From the NCBI RefSeq assembly GCF_902806685.2, contig NC_048557.2, positions 5,762,666 to 5,826,665 of the forward strand: DNA of 64,000 nt, read 5' to 3'. The notes under the pieces were generated by a model. It was not told where the DNA came from and made no database searches. It saw only the letters and a list, made by a program, of their open reading frames with translations. A program made the translations under genes and the position numbers. Position 1 is the stretch's first letter, and every line of letters begins with the position of its first letter. This DNA comes from Maniola hyperantus. Its lineage: Eukaryota > Arthropoda > Insecta > Lepidoptera > Nymphalidae. Positions 1-11,496 of the stretch are shown piece by piece.

Positions 1-114
1 TTAAATCGTACACGGCTTTTTTCGAAGGCTTACTGAGTATTCGCAATCACTGAGATAAACTAATTAAAGGAAGTTCTGTGGTGTAGTAGAGATCAGACAT
101 TCTTTATGTAGCTG

Positions 115-245
115 GTAAGCAAGCAAAGAGGCTGGCGGGAAGTGGCTGGATGAGGAAGGCTGAGGACCGGGTGTGGTGGCGCTCTTTAGGGAAGGCCTAT
201 GTCCAACAGTGGACGTCCACAGGCTGATGATGATGATGATGATGA
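115..245 (+). mobile_element. RTE-type LINE 3' tail
   Basis: A degenerate C-terminus of an RTE-clade reverse transcriptase reads WMRKAEDRVWWRSLGKAYVQ, followed by the usual QQWTS ending and a (GAT)n-like simple tail at about 222-245. Only the last 100 or so bases of an element survive. The same ending recurs at 9.3-9.6, 16.6-16.8 and 27.7 kb. Confidence 0.6.
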
Positions 246-354
246 AGCAAGCAAAATGTAATTAATTGGTATAATTAATTATGTTTGAATGGTCACATAA
301 TATTTAATCTAAAACAAATTAAAATCAGTTCTCATAAATGCGAATCAGTTATCA

Positions 355-520
355 TCACCCTTATTATAAATGCGAAAGTGTGTTTGTTTGTTGGTTTGTC
401 CTTCAATCACGTCGCAACGTCGCGTCGCAACGGATCGACGTGATTTTTTGCATGGGTATTGTGTAATCACTTAACATCTGGTGACGCCGCCTGCTCGTTG
501 GCTCGATGTCTCTATTAAAA
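355..520 (+). repeat. Chimera of two dispersed repeats
   Basis: The first 100 bases match the head of the dispersed repeat that begins ATAAATGCGAAAGTGTG and normally ends CAGCTAGT (full copy at 4598-4823). From about 460 the sequence switches to a different LINE-like tail, TCACTTAACATCTGGTGACG, also seen near 16520. Confidence 0.5.
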
Positions 521-1504
521 ATAAAAAAAATAAAAAATAGTACGTCGTAATTCCTACAATTTCAGAAATATTCAAATAACTACCATGTGATGTCTTCTGA
601 CATTTAAATGGTAATTATTATTATCTCACATATTAAATCACAACATATTTCAGTGACATAATAGCCATCATACATTGATCATAATCTCACTTCGCGAAAC
701 TGTGTTAATTGTCACTATTAAAACTGCAGATTTTTATCAAAACTTGCTTAACAAGGACAAAACATTAAGTAGGTTCCTAATTATGGTAGAATTGCTTTTA
801 TGCGTTTAACATCAGTTAGGCACAGAGTAAGGGCATTTGTACACTCACCCATATTCGGTTAGTATCCGTGATTCTTCGTGGCTTCCGTGGCTGTCATACA
901 AATAATAATAAGCCTTTTATTACTGAAAAACATAGATTTACAATATTATTTCATTACAATTTTAAATGTGTAATTAGATACATGCTTTTAGGTATAAGCA
1001 CTACATTATATAATTGCTAATAATTACAGTAAACATGTTGGTATACAATATTTTCTAGTTTTTTTATTTTATTTTATAAAATACAATTTATTTATTACAT
1101 CATTAAAATTTTGATACTAAATCACAATTTAACAAAACATTTATTTTTGTTTTTATGAAAAGCTCATACTTATTATGTATGTAGATATTAATTGGTATGT
1201 ATAATAGATAGTTATATAATACTAATTTACAATTCATTTTTTTTTTTATAATATTATATAACAATATTATCTTGTTTTTATTTAAAATATTTTTCAAAAA
1301 TTACAATATATTTTGTTTGAATATATGTACATATTATGCATATTAATTGCAAAATTGTCATACAAATACGTAATGTTAATTGCATTGGTGCACACACCAG
1401 CATGCTCAGCCTATGAATCTAAGTGCCTAGCAAAGTAGCAACTAGATAAGTAGCGTAGCGATTAAAATGAGTTCTACTCACTGAATAAAATGAATACCTT
1501 TAAA
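521..1504. other. AT-rich, no gene seen
   Basis: Very AT-rich sequence with poly-A/T runs and no splice-bounded open frame. The 64-codon frame on the minus strand at 1103-1297 is low-complexity Lys/Asn/Ile and looks like chance. Confidence 0.6.
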
Positions 1505-2022
1505 AGGGTCATTTACCAGAACGCTAACAAAAACGAAGACAGGCGATAGTACTAATGATTACTGATATTATGATATTACTAAATAAAACGCGAAAAAATA
1601 TATAAAAAAACTTATATTTTGTTCACGATATATATTGCAAATAAAACATCTGACTGACGTTAGAAGTCAACGAATGTTGCGTAAGTAGGCCACTCTGAGT
1701 CAATGCCGCGTCGGTGACCCCAAAGTCAAAGTCAAATGATTTATTCAAAATAGGTAATTAATAACTCTTTTTGATGGTCAGATGTTGGATTTCTAAGATA
1801 TTGTGGTGATAATTAATACGCAAACTTAAAACTAAAGCTACGAGGGTTCCAAACGCGCCCAGGTCTGAGAAGAGCCCACAACAAACTCAAACCCCAGTTT
1901 TGCACGCTATACATTGCGGGTTTGAAAAATACTAAATCACAAAAACTACAAAATGAGGCAAATGGTTATTGGTATTGGAACAACCCTAAATTTTTGCTAG
2001 CGTTCTGGTTACACCCTGTATA
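1505..2022. mobile_element. MITE with terminal inverted repeats, interrupted by a nested repeat
   Basis: The ends are inverted copies of TAACCAGAACGCTAGCAAAA-like sequence: left TTACCAGAACGCTAACAAAA, right TTTTGCTAGCGTTCTGGTTA. A second, uninterrupted copy in opposite orientation lies at 43505-43872. Shared internal blocks include the reverse complements of GTTCGTTGAC and GAATGGCCTACTTACGCAAC. This copy is longer because a second repeat is inserted at about 1722-1903. Confidence 0.75.
1722..1903. repeat. Repeat inserted inside the MITE
   Basis: This block (from AGTCAAATGATTTATTCAAA to CTGAGAAGAGCCCACAACAA) interrupts the MITE that spans 1505-2022. It matches a free-standing copy at 62463-62640, which gives the insertion order: MITE first, this repeat later. 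Confidence 0.65.
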
Positions 2023-3627
2023 AGTAAAAATGATAACATTTTACTCTCACCTTATATTATATCATAAAATTACTATTGTTGTTGTATTTAAAAAAAAACA
2101 ACTTAATTTTTTTCGTTCTCATGGCCTTCCGAACAAATTCCTAAGCACACTCACTGCTAATGAGTGTTTAGTTGCTTCACACGGATGCCGCCGTCTTACT
2201 GCACTTGCAGTAACATTGTGTAACGGAGAAATTATATCTTGCATCATGGCAATCCAGCGCGACTAGACATTAGACGACAATTGTCAAGTAAGTGGGCCGA
2301 AGTATATACCACAAACCTGTATAAGAATGCGGTAGAGTTTGTTTTCCTTTGAACTAAATCACTACCCATATTATTATATAATACAGGTCCGAATATAAAA
2401 ACAATAGATTAGGATCAAAGCAAAAACCCCTAATAAGTGTACACAATATTAGGTACTTAAATAAATATATGCATTAAACAAGGTAATAGGTAAATAGAAT
2501 TTCTAAAATGTGAGCATAAAGAAATTTACAATTATTTTTCAATATGAATATGAAGTGGTTTACATAGTTATACATATTTAAATGAGAGACAAATGAGTTT
2601 GTTAATTAACTCATATACAAAAACGAACAATAATAATTATGAAAATTATAAAAACTTGGTACATACTACATAGTATTTAAAGTCATGAAGAAGCAAAAGT
2701 TGGTGAATTTGTTTTTTAAATATTTTTTTTTTATTTTTTTTTATTCAGAAACAAGTTAGCCCTTGACTGCAATATGTTTAAGTTATTGTTAAAAATGTCA
2801 ATGTTGTGGATTATTTTGAGCATTATACAGGCGGCACATACGGACAGCAGGATTATAGAAGGAAGTATTATTCTTATATACACTAAGGACTTATTTTATA
2901 ACTATTCTAGTACCGTAAGACCTATTCCACTTGAATAGAAAGCTGGAAGAAATCTCTGTGTAGAGATAAGCATTTCCAATGTAACTTAATTTATTACTAC
3001 CTACTATGTAGGTAACTACAATTTACATGAAAAATAAAATTGAAAAGAAAGGTTAGGACCGTCTTCAAAATTCATTGGCCAAGCTTCAGTTATTCCTAAA
3101 AAGGCTAAAAATAAAAACACAACAGGTGAGGGTTTCTAAATCGGACATTATATTGTAAGCAATTGTAAGCAAAAGCGAGTTGCGTTGAAGGAATTAAAAC
3201 ATTCCTACTACCTATATTAAAAACTATAAAAAGCAATGCTAAGCATAGGTAAACAGTTACCAGAACTACCCATTACGATTAGTTTCGCTTGTTCGCCTGT
3301 TCAATAAAAGATTAGTATCGCCCAGAAGTCGTGTAGATAATCACTCTTCAATATTTATATTGCAAAATAGTTATCTTTAAATAATCTTTGTTTGTAATAT
3401 GCATTTAATATAGTAGGTACCTAATAATTACTAGTTGACCCGCCCCGGCTTTACTCGAATGGAATTTATGAATTTGAAATCGATGAGTGGGTGCGGGATT
3501 TCCTGAAATCCTAGTTGACGTAGGTATATTTTTATAGAAGCAGGCGTTACTTTGCGGAAGTCCATGATATACAATGAACCAAAAGCTTAATTTGCTATAA
3601 TCCGCTGAAACAGGTCGAATCTTTATG
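2023..3627. other. AT-rich, LINE-tail debris, no gene seen
   Basis: Mostly AT-rich. At about 2750-2780 a fragment of a common LINE 3' tail (GTTAGCCCTTGACTGCAA) appears; the reverse complement of the same tail is at 7745-7815. A frame at 2030-2266 with a Cys-containing second half was not recognised. Confidence 0.5.
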
Positions 3628-3759
3628 GTGCAACATGCAGCATGCGAAATGCACCGCCCGCTGAGACTTGACTTTGCAATTGTGCATTGTAAGGTCTACA
3701 TTCCTGCATGTTTAGCAGTGGGAGGGCGGGCGGTGCATTTCGCATGCTGCATGTTGCAC
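3628..3759. repeat. Perfect 34-bp inverted repeat (foldback)
   Basis: Left arm 3628-3661 (starting GTGCAACATGCAGCATGCGA) and right arm 3726-3759 are exact reverse complements over 34 bases, separated by 64 bases. The arms are GC-richer than the surroundings. It is probably a small foldback element or MITE; no target-site duplication was identified. Confidence 0.85.
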
Positions 3760-4597
3760 GTTTTTGCGTCGGAGTTTATACGTTTACCCTGAATTTTTAT
3801 TTCAGAGATTGCGTATATACCTACCTTAAGTTTTCGTTTCAAGGAAACAATTTGATTAAAGCTCAGATAGACAGGTATGCTGAGTTATAGCGATTGCAAC
3901 CACAAATAAACCAGGAATATTTATGTTTAATAGAATCTAACCGTAGCTCGGCTCCGATGGAGTGCGGTTACCGATTACAGAGCTTCGTGAAAGTGGGATT
4001 CAGGAATTCTAATAATTGCGGTTTCATGATTTTTATGAAGTGTCTATGTTTACTTTGATATTTTATATGCACCTTCCTACATATTCAATACTAGCTGATC
4101 ATTTCTTCGCATTTTTTTATGCATTGTAATTTTTTTAAACATGCGAAATGATGCGCTTAGCTTATCAAAAGGTTTATGATATTCTAAGCAAGTAAGACAT
4201 GACTTCTAGTTTGTATTTCGATACCTTTTAAGTAAGCGTACCTATAATAATAAATAGTATTTTAGAAAATATATGAGAAAGGGCAATTATTAAAGAGCTT
4301 GTAGCTAAACTACGAGAATCGATAACACACAGATACAAGACGGAAGTACCTATCTAGATTGTTTGAACTGAGCGATACCAAAATGGACTTACCAGTAAAT
4401 TCTAAGCCTAATAGCGTCTGCCTACTTCTAGCTAGCGGCTAATCTGGAGCGACACGGGTTGATCTGAAAATGAATTTCACTTGAAACGAGCGTCTTTGAT
4501 AGGAATTAAGCAGTGCCTGTACGCCAAAGAAACGCTATCATTGGAGAATATTGTTGCCTGTATTATAATAATAATCCTAATCCTAATCCTAATAATA
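3760..4597. other. No gene seen
   Basis: AT-rich sequence. A weak inverted repeat lies at about 4090-4165 (AGCTGATCATTTCTTCGCAT against ATGCGAAATGATGCGCTTAG), and a short CCTAAT microsatellite lies at 4572-4590. Confidence 0.5.
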
Positions 4598-4823
4598 TTT
4601 ATTATAAATGTGAAAGTGTGGATGTTTGGATGTTTGAATGTTTGGATGTTTGTTACTCATTCACGCAAAAACGACTGAACGGATTCGGATGAAATTTAGA
4701 GTGGAGATAGATTATACCCTGAATTAACACACAGGCTACTTTTTATCCCGGAAAATCAAAAAGTTCCCGCGGGATTTTGAAAAATGTAAATCCATGCGGA
4801 CGAAGTCGCGGGCACCAGCTAGT
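4598..4823 (+). repeat. Dispersed repeat ending CAGCTAGT, near-full copy
   Basis: Runs from TATTATAAATGTGAAAGTGT through TACTTTTTATCCCGGAAAAT to GCGGGCACCAGCTAGT. This family is the commonest repeat in the window, with other copies near 11.5, 12.2, 32.1, 32.7, 38.7, 50.7-51.35, 52.5, 53.9 and 55.5 kb on both strands. It has no open frame of its own and is probably a non-autonomous LINE-dependent element; that class is an inference. Confidence 0.7.
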
Positions 4824-4967
4824 AATATATAATAATTAATAATGTATCTATCTAATGTAATGCTAATGTCATTATCAAATTAACTATAAGTCTACCTAAT
4901 TAAAGAGCTCTATAAAATTAAGGTAAATAGAATAAGCACTTAGGCGTCTAGTAAAAATCTTATCTGG

Positions 4968-5050
4968 CTCGTTGGTCTAGTGGTAGCGTGTTCAAATGTG
5001 GATGACGAGGTTTTGAGTTCGATTCCCGGGTAGGGCTGAAAAATAATTTG
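4968..5050 (+). repeat. tRNA-like SINE head
   Basis: TTGGTCTAGTGGTAGCGTG resembles an A box (D-arm) and GAGTTCGATTCCCGG a B box (T-arm). No acceptor-stem pairing was found that would make this a working tRNA gene, so a tRNA-derived SINE is preferred. Confidence 0.55.
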
Positions 5051-5094
5051 TTACTGTACCTACTGAGTTCTTCCATTAATAAATTTTCAGTACA

Positions 5095-5215
5095 TCCGCA
5101 CAGCTCCACGCTAACCCGGTGCGGGACAGCGCGGGCGACGTGCGGGTGTGCGGGGTGTCCCCCCGCCTCATACCCCGATTGCCATCTCGACCTGTCGCGT
5201 ACTAGGTGCGTGCCC
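5095..5215. repeat. GC-rich half of a foldback element
   Basis: GC-rich block ending CCGATTGCCATCTCGACCTG. It matches the right half of the foldback at 47252-47428 and part of 45207-45365. Only one arm is present here. Confidence 0.6.
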
Positions 5216-5756
5216 GAGATCGACCTCGGACCGTCCAAATAAGAGGCCGATGTCTTAACCACCAGGCAAGCACCAGTTAACAAGTTGTTAATCAAATAAA
5301 TTGGTTCACTTAAAGCCGGCATATTACGCTCAAGGCGTTTTCACGTAGGTATAGGTATTCGATTGTAGTGAAAGTAAATTAGCGCCGTTACGATACCAAG
5401 TAGCACTCAGTTTGATAATAATGTGCCTATTATGTACACTGTACGTATTCGTTCAACAATCGCAAGTGATCTACTTTGAACACTCTTACTTTCCGAACCA
5501 ATCAGTAGGTAGTAGGTACCTATGTATCTATAGATCTACCTACGGGTACGAGAGCACGGTACGATATCTAATCTTATCGAATCAAAAGAAAGTCATACCG
5601 GATATCAACAAATTGATTTTAGAGATCGAAGCATAACATTTTAAGTTAACGTTAACTATGGCAGAATTAAGAATAACTTATCTCTGATTGAGAGTAAGGG
5701 GTGTTTTATGCCAGCACGTAGCGGGCGCGGGCCGTACCACGTACGACGCGTGGACG

Positions 5757-6052
5757 AGGCACGGATTCAAAACGTCACGAACATATTATATGAAGCAGTT
5801 TATGCTTTACTGTGCCGTGTCCGTGCACGGATTCAAAACATCACGAACATTTTATATGAAGCAGTTTATGCTTTACTGTGCCGTGTCCGTGCACGGATTC
5901 AAAACATCACGAACATTTTATATGAAGCAGTTTATGCTTTACTGTGCCGTGTCCGTGCACGGATTCAAAACATCACGAACATTTTATATGAAGCAGTTTA
6001 TGCTTCACTGTGCCTTGTCCGTGCACGGATACCACACTGCGAAGCTGGGGTG
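5757..6052 (+). repeat. 66-bp minisatellite, four units
   Basis: The start ACGGATTCAAAAC recurs at 5761, 5827, 5893 and 5959, and a degenerate copy begins at 6025, so the period is exactly 66 bp. Because 66 is divisible by three, two plus-strand frames stay open across all units. They give 22-residue repeats, one containing NILYEAVYALLCRVRARIQN and the other HGFKTSRTFYMKQFMLYCAV. No homology to a known protein was recognised, and I do not call it a gene. Confidence 0.85.
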
Positions 6053-6456
6053 AATCAGCTAGTGAACTGTAATCAGTATTCACTATATACCTACACTACA
6101 AACTCAACTCTTGAACACGCAAAACAATAAATACAAATTTATGTGGAACACACATACATCAAAAACAATTACCTATTATTACCTTATACATAGTAATTCT
6201 TCATTAAGAATTCATTTATCATCTGCATTAACTTCGAAGTCTTATTTATTGTGCTAATCATAACCGTGGATCATTGATCATGATCAATCATTGATGAATC
6301 AAACATTATCAACGATTCACTTCATCTTTGTTTGACATTTTTGGAGCACGCTATTGTTTATTGCATTGTCATGTCGATTGAAATATAAAGCGTAATCAAT
6401 TTTACATTGTTTACGTCCAATTGGGTTGATGCATGGTTGATGACTAGGTATGTCAT
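6053..6456. other. No gene seen
   Basis: AT-rich, with short palindromic words around ATTGATCATGATCAAT at 6273-6288. Nothing else was recognised. Confidence 0.5.
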
Positions 6457-6670
6457 CATCGATATAAATGACAAGATATTGTGGTCAAGCGAATAAAAAT
6501 TTTCTCGGTTTAGAAACCAAAAAAATCAGCGCCACCTCTTAGATACTAATGAACGGCCCGTTTGAAATCCAGAGGTCACTGAGGTTGCATTGGTGCATAA
6601 GCACCAATGAGTCGGTGCCGTTTTGTTCGTTCGATAACCCTGACCATACGAAGTAAAATATAAGTCAATG
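6457..6670 (+). repeat. Dispersed ~215-bp repeat family X, copy 1
   Basis: Begins CATCGATATAAATGACAAGA, contains CAGCGCCACCTCTTAGATAC, and ends near TATAAGTCAATG. Copies are at 19403-19613 (+) and 27189-27408 (-). No terminal inverted repeats, tRNA boxes or poly-A were found, so its class is unknown. Confidence 0.75.
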
Positions 6671-7204
6671 TATGTCATAAATAAATTATTTCTTAGGAGT
6701 CTTCCAAAATTCGTAAAATTCAGGTCCACTGTTAGTTTCAAGTTTGCTAACCATTTTAAATTATCGATTTAACTAAAAATGTTCGTCAAATTACATGAAA
6801 CTATTATGATTTTATCTGTGTTTCATACAAGCTCCCTTACTAAGCAAGGGTTTCGACGTTTGATAAAAAGTCGCCGATTTGACTAGTAGCCGTGATCCCT
6901 ATTGTATGAAATATCACAGATAAAACCAGTAATAAAATAGATAGATACAAGAATACAAAGAATCCTTGAAACAACATAATTAAGTATGCAGTTTCTTTAC
7001 GAAATGTAAATATGATAAAATTACACATTCAAAACAGACAAGGCACTGCCAAATTATATCTACTTAATTAACATAAGATTGGAAAGTAGACATTTCACAC
7101 CTGGATCTTACGCCAGTGTCTTTCGACATCAAGCACAATTGAATACCTACTATTAGCTTATTATAAATCTTTTATTAAGAAATAATGAGCAATAACACCT
7201 GAAT

Positions 7205-7414
7205 AATAAAAAGCTGACTGACTGACTGATTGATCTATCAACGCACAGCACAAACTACTAGAGGGATCGGGCTGAAATTTGGCATGCAGATAGCTATCAT
7301 GACGTAGACATAGTACGCTAAGAATGTATTTTTGAAAATTCAATCCCTAAAGGGACAAAATAGGGGTTTGAAATTCGTGTAGTCCATGCGGATGAAGTCG
7401 CGGGCATAAGCTAG
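7205..7414 (+). repeat. Dispersed repeat ending AAGCTAGT (family Y)
   Basis: Starts in GCTGACTGACTGACTGATTG, contains GATCGGGCTGAAATTTGGCA and ends GCGGGCATAAGCTAGT. Other copies: 13138-13290 (partial), 16778-16975 (-), 22510-22727 (+), 46775-46870 (head only) and 60488-60735 (-). Probably a non-autonomous retroelement. Confidence 0.7.
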
Positions 7415-7459
7415 TATAATACAAAGGATCTGAAATAGAATTTATAATATTTCTATGTA

Positions 7460-7722
7460 TATACCAATGCAGGTTTCCTCACGATGTTTTCCTTCACCGT
7501 TAAAGCAAGTGATATTTAATTATTTAAAACGCACATAACTCCGAAAAGTTAAAGATGCGTGCCCGGAGAGTTCTCCATAATGTTCTCAAAGGTGTGTGAA
7601 GTCTACCAATCCGTACATGGCCAGCGTGGTAGACTATGGCCAAAACCCTTCTCACTATGAGAGGAGACCCGTGCTCTGTAGTGAGCCGGTGATGGGTTGA
7701 TCATGATGATGATGATATACCA
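7460..7722 (+). repeat. tRNA-derived SINE, 5'-truncated
   Basis: Matches the body and (GAT)n tail of the SINE at 19807-20112, for example GTTCTCCATAATGTTCTCAA and GTGAGCCGGTGATGGGTTGA, but lacks the tRNA-like head. Confidence 0.65.
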
Positions 7723-8796
7723 ATGGAGTAGGCGTTTAATAAAAACTGCCATAGCCTTTCCAGGTAAGCCCGCTTACATCTTACCACGGTGAGGTTGCAG
7801 TCAAGGGCTAACTTTTATCTTAATAAATAAATAAAAACATAGCATAATACAAGTCATCTTGAAGTCTTGAACTTGACGCGGTGAATAAACTTTGTCAACA
7901 GTACAATCGGCATTGCGCACCGCTGTATTTGTCTTTGTCACTTAACACGGTTTCTGAGGTAAATGACCATCTACTTAGCACATTTATACAGCGTGTTTGA
8001 TAAATCATATTATAACATAAATGGCATAATCTAAATATATATGTAAAAGGAAAAGGTGACTGACTGACAGCACAGAATATGTAATAGTACTAACGTACTG
8101 ACAGCTCAAACTACTGGACGGATCGGGCTGAAATTTGGCATGCAGATACTTTACTAGTATGCAGATACTTTACTAGTTTACTAGTATGATGATGATGAGA
8201 AGGCTTTTAATTAAATTACAAAGCACGTAGCCCGGCACGTGCCGGCATCTCGGCACACAAAATATTTATCAAGATACAACAAACTGGAACTGTTAACCTG
8301 CTTTCCATCAAATCAGGTTGTCGAAAGACGATTTTCTACTTACCACTCGTCAGTTACGCTGAATGACGGCAAATTGTCTTTTGTGGAAACTTTCATTTGT
8401 TGCAACTGGGTTATCATTATAGAAATGCAACGCAGATGAGCCGGATAAGATCTATTTTCTAGGCAAATTAGCAAAATATATGGTATTTGACAACTAGTCA
8501 AATCAGTAACTTTTTATCAAACGTGAAAACGCGCGCTTAGTATGCGAGATTCTATGAAATACTGGCATGTGACGTCACATAATAATGACCTACTTTTTTT
8601 AGTTTAGTGTATACTTTGAAATGGTTATTAGGTACACTTAAAACTAACAAAAGACGAGGATTTAACGTATTTATGAAGACCCTCTATTTAAAATACTGAG
8701 AAATAACTTTGATATACATGCAAATTATCTAATTAGATAGGTACTAAACAAATAAAAATTGTACGTACTACTACCAATGCCTTAGATCATGCTTTT

Positions 8797-9090
8797 GAAA
8801 AAAACCGGTTAAGTGCGAGTCGGACTCGCACACAATTAATGGTTCCATCGTGTAAGAAATGAAACTTTTTTTGTGATGTAACCACAAATTCTTGGTTTTC
8901 GGTTTTTTCCCTTTACTTGTAAATGTATAAAGACATAGCCACCTATCTTTCATGATTCTAGGTCAACGGGAAGTACCCTATAGATTTTGATTCCCTTCAC
9001 GGGTCTTGTCCGACATGACAGAGCAACAGACAGACAACGAAGTGGTCCTATACGGGTCCCTTTTTTTCTCTGGAGATACGGAATCCTAAA
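8797..9090 (+). repeat. Dispersed repeat with AACCGGTTAAGTGCGAGTCG head (family Z)
   Basis: Starts AACCGGTTAAGTGCGAGTCG and runs through GACAGACAACGAAGTGGTCC. Related pieces occur at 12650-12740, 36243-36375, 38988-39405, 41195-41235, 41570-42020, 45890-46080 and 48140-48240. No coding content was found. Confidence 0.6.
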
Positions 9091-9259
9091 AACGTATAGT
9101 CCTACTTTACTCTAACTTGTGACCCTGACAAAGTAAATCCGTTACGCTTGATCTATTGCAATCCTGATGGTTATCGCCGTGGGAACGGGATGTAGGCGGA
9201 CCAAAAGGCGTACCAGTGTAATTATTACTATTTACGAATATGGTGCGATTTCAACAGGG

Positions 9260-9640
9260 TCTTAGAAGCTTTACTTAGGGCTTGATTATGTTTTGAGTAT
9301 GCTCTTGGGCGATGGAGAGAGCTATGCTTGGAGTTTACGTGATCAAATCAGAAATGAGGAGATCCGTACGAGAATTATAGAGCAACCGACATAGCATAAC
9401 GGGTTGCGAAGCTGAAGTGGTAATGGGCAGGGCACATAGTTCGTAAAACCGATAGATGACCTCGCACCGGAAGACGCAGGGTTTGAAGACCCCCCATTAG
9501 ATGGACGGATGACATCAGACGAGTCGCAGGGAGCCGCTGGATTCAGGAGGCGCAAGACCGTAGAGTGTGGAAGTCCCTACAAGAGACCTATGTCCAGCTG
9601 TGGACGTCTATCGGTTGATGATGATGTTCTTTCAACCTTA
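9260..9640 (+). mobile_element. RTE-clade LINE fragment, C-terminal end of the RT ORF
   Basis: Broken frames give the conserved C-terminal order of RTE elements: ERAMLGVYV, then IRNEEIRTRI, then IDDLAPEDAGFEDPPLDG, then the spaced WI..A.DR motif and the terminal VDV. A GATGATGAT tail is at about 9617-9627. Several frameshifts show it is dead. Confidence 0.7.
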
Positions 9641-10504
9641 TGTTCTATTATCTATAGGTACCATGAAGAATTTAAATGCATCTATTCTGAATGTTTCAGG
9701 TCTATAGGTACATAGAGACGTAGACTAGCTAACCTGAAAATCCTTTAATAACCAGATGTTTTTGATCTAGTAAATACTAATATGAACTCATTTTCAAGCA
9801 AAATGGCCTAAAATTTAGTCTAAAGTTCACGTTTTCTAAACATGGTATGCAAACCAGCCTAATGCTGTGCTAAAATAGAGTCTAAAGTTCGCGTTTCTTG
9901 CTTCTCTTTTAAAAAATTTCTCGGGTTTTGTTCACAAGATCAAATGATATGGATATTAAAACGATGCAAAAGAATTTCTTGTTTGTAACAACTAACCTTG
10001 TTAAAAAATTAATAAGTACAGGATATAATACTGCTCAATGGAAACAATTCAATGTCGATGTAGCGCCAAAATTATCGTGAGAAAAATTGGGCTCCATTCA
10101 TTAGAACTGGTGCACCGGAGGTCGCGGTAAAAGTTTAGTGTTAAATATTTGGTACCCAGGGCTGCCACGTCACAGTTTTTGGAAAGTAAAAACTTATTCG
10201 TAAAAAAATTGATTGATATGTCTTTTGCATTAGTATAAGTAAACATATTTATATGTTAACTAGATATTTTATTAATGAAATTATTATCAACACAATTTCG
10301 AAGAGTTTTTTTTATAAATAAAAGTAGTACTTAGTAAATAAGTTTAAACTGTACCCAAATCTTTTTACTTTATAACAAGAAAATCAATTACTTCAAATAT
10401 TATACTTCTCATAAGTTTTTATAAAATAAAAGCAAAAACAAAGCACGTGATAAAAACACAAGCTTCTTATTATAATATTATTATTAAACATTTTTATAAC
10501 TCTA
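9641..10504. other. No gene seen
   Basis: AT-rich. A short direct similarity occurs between 9815-9835 and 9871-9893 (AAAATTTAGTCTAAAGTTCA against AAAATAGAGTCTAAAGTTCG). Nothing else was recognised. Confidence 0.5.
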
Positions 10505-10690
10505 TTATCTACTGTGTTTGATTGTGAGTGATTTGGAACACCCTTCCAGCATCAGTTTTCCACCGAATTATAATATGGGTACCTTCAAGACAAGAGTGAA
10601 TAGGCATCTTCTAGGCAAGCTCGCTCCATCTTAGGCTGCATCATCACTTGCCACCCAGGTCTGATTGCAGCCAAGTGCTAGTCTATAAAA
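10505..10690 (+). mobile_element. LINE 3' end fragment
   Basis: Broken frames give a LINE C-terminus with NYNMGTFKTRVNRHLLGKLA, followed by the 3' tail GCATCATCACTTGCCACCCA. This is the usual ending of several lepidopteran non-LTR elements. Confidence 0.65.
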
Positions 10691-11104
10691 AAAACTGTTC
10701 CGATATAAAATACTGGATGCGTGAATTTAGCAATTTTTAAAATGCCATGGGACCCCTTTTCTGGGATTAAAAAGTAGCCAATGTTCTTCTCTGGGTAGCT
10801 TCTTTCGATCTTTGTACCAGATTTCGTAAAAATTGGTGACCTTGAAAAAATAATAGACACTTTCACGTTTATAATATTTCCAAATGGACAACCCTGACTG
10901 CTTTGTACCCACCCAATGATTCAAGTCAACTGGGTCAAGTGCAACGTGTACGATTTTGTATGCCTATTTATTAAATTGAATCCATGCCAAAGTTGGAATA
11001 AAATCGAAAGTTGATGTAACGTTGGGTACCTATCTATAACGGCGTTGGTAGGATATTGTAAGAAACACTTTAATTAAGCAACGTCTACACACTGCATTGA
11101 CTAG
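10691..11104. other. No gene seen
   Basis: No convincing exon. Around 10750-10870 weak similarity to the CAGCTAGT-ended repeat on the minus strand (AAAAAGTAGCCAATGTTCTT) suggests old repeat debris. Confidence 0.45.
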
Positions 11105-11398
11105 ATCATCATCACGATCAACCTATCGCCGGCTCACTACAGAGCACGAGTCTCCTCTGTGAGAAGAGTTTTGGCTGTAGTCTACCACGCTGGATTGGCA
11201 TACTTCATACATCTTTGAGAACATTATGGAGAACTCTCAGGCAAACAGGTTTCCTTATGATGTTTCCTTCGACGCTAAAGCAAGTGATATTAAATTACTT
11301 AAAACGCACATAACTCCGAAAAGTTAGAGGTGCGTGCCCGGGATCGAACCTCCGACCTCCGATTAGGAGGCGGAGATCCTAATCACTAGGCTATTAAC
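11105..11398 (-). repeat. tRNA-derived SINE, reverse orientation
   Basis: Reverse complement of the SINE at 19807-20112. It runs from ATCATCACGATCAACCTATC to the B-box region GGGATCGAACCTCCGACCTC. The two SINE ends are both recognisable. Confidence 0.7.
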
Positions 11399-11496
11399 TA
11401 GATGAGTGATTATTGCAATTAAATTTAAATCTAAATTTTCAAAATCTAACTCAAGGTGTACGAAGTCGCAGACGTCGCAGATATTTCACTACCCAT

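Larger units (their letters stand above)
6671..8796. other. Repeat mosaic, no gene seen
   Basis: Contains a repeat fragment at 6840-6895 related in reverse orientation to 8478-8540 (ACTTTTTATCAAACGT), a LINE tail at 7745-7815 (reverse), a partial AAGCTAGT-type repeat at 8045-8150, and simple sequence. No splice-bounded coding frame was seen. Confidence 0.5.

Noticed and set aside
2774..2938. Signal-peptide-like frame (MFKLLLKMSMLWIILSIIQA) as a missing NAGA first exon
   Set aside because: It overlaps a LINE 3' tail (GTTAGCCCTTGACTGCAA), has no clear donor leading to frame 19643, and lacks the PPMGW region expected next.
4968..5040. Functional tRNA gene
   Set aside because: A- and B-box-like words are present, but no acceptor stem or proper anticodon arm could be drawn, and related SINEs are common here.
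5048..5322. Frames on both strands in the GC-rich block as a gene
   Set aside because: The block is half of a foldback repeat also found at 45.2 and 47.3 kb; high GC explains the open frames.
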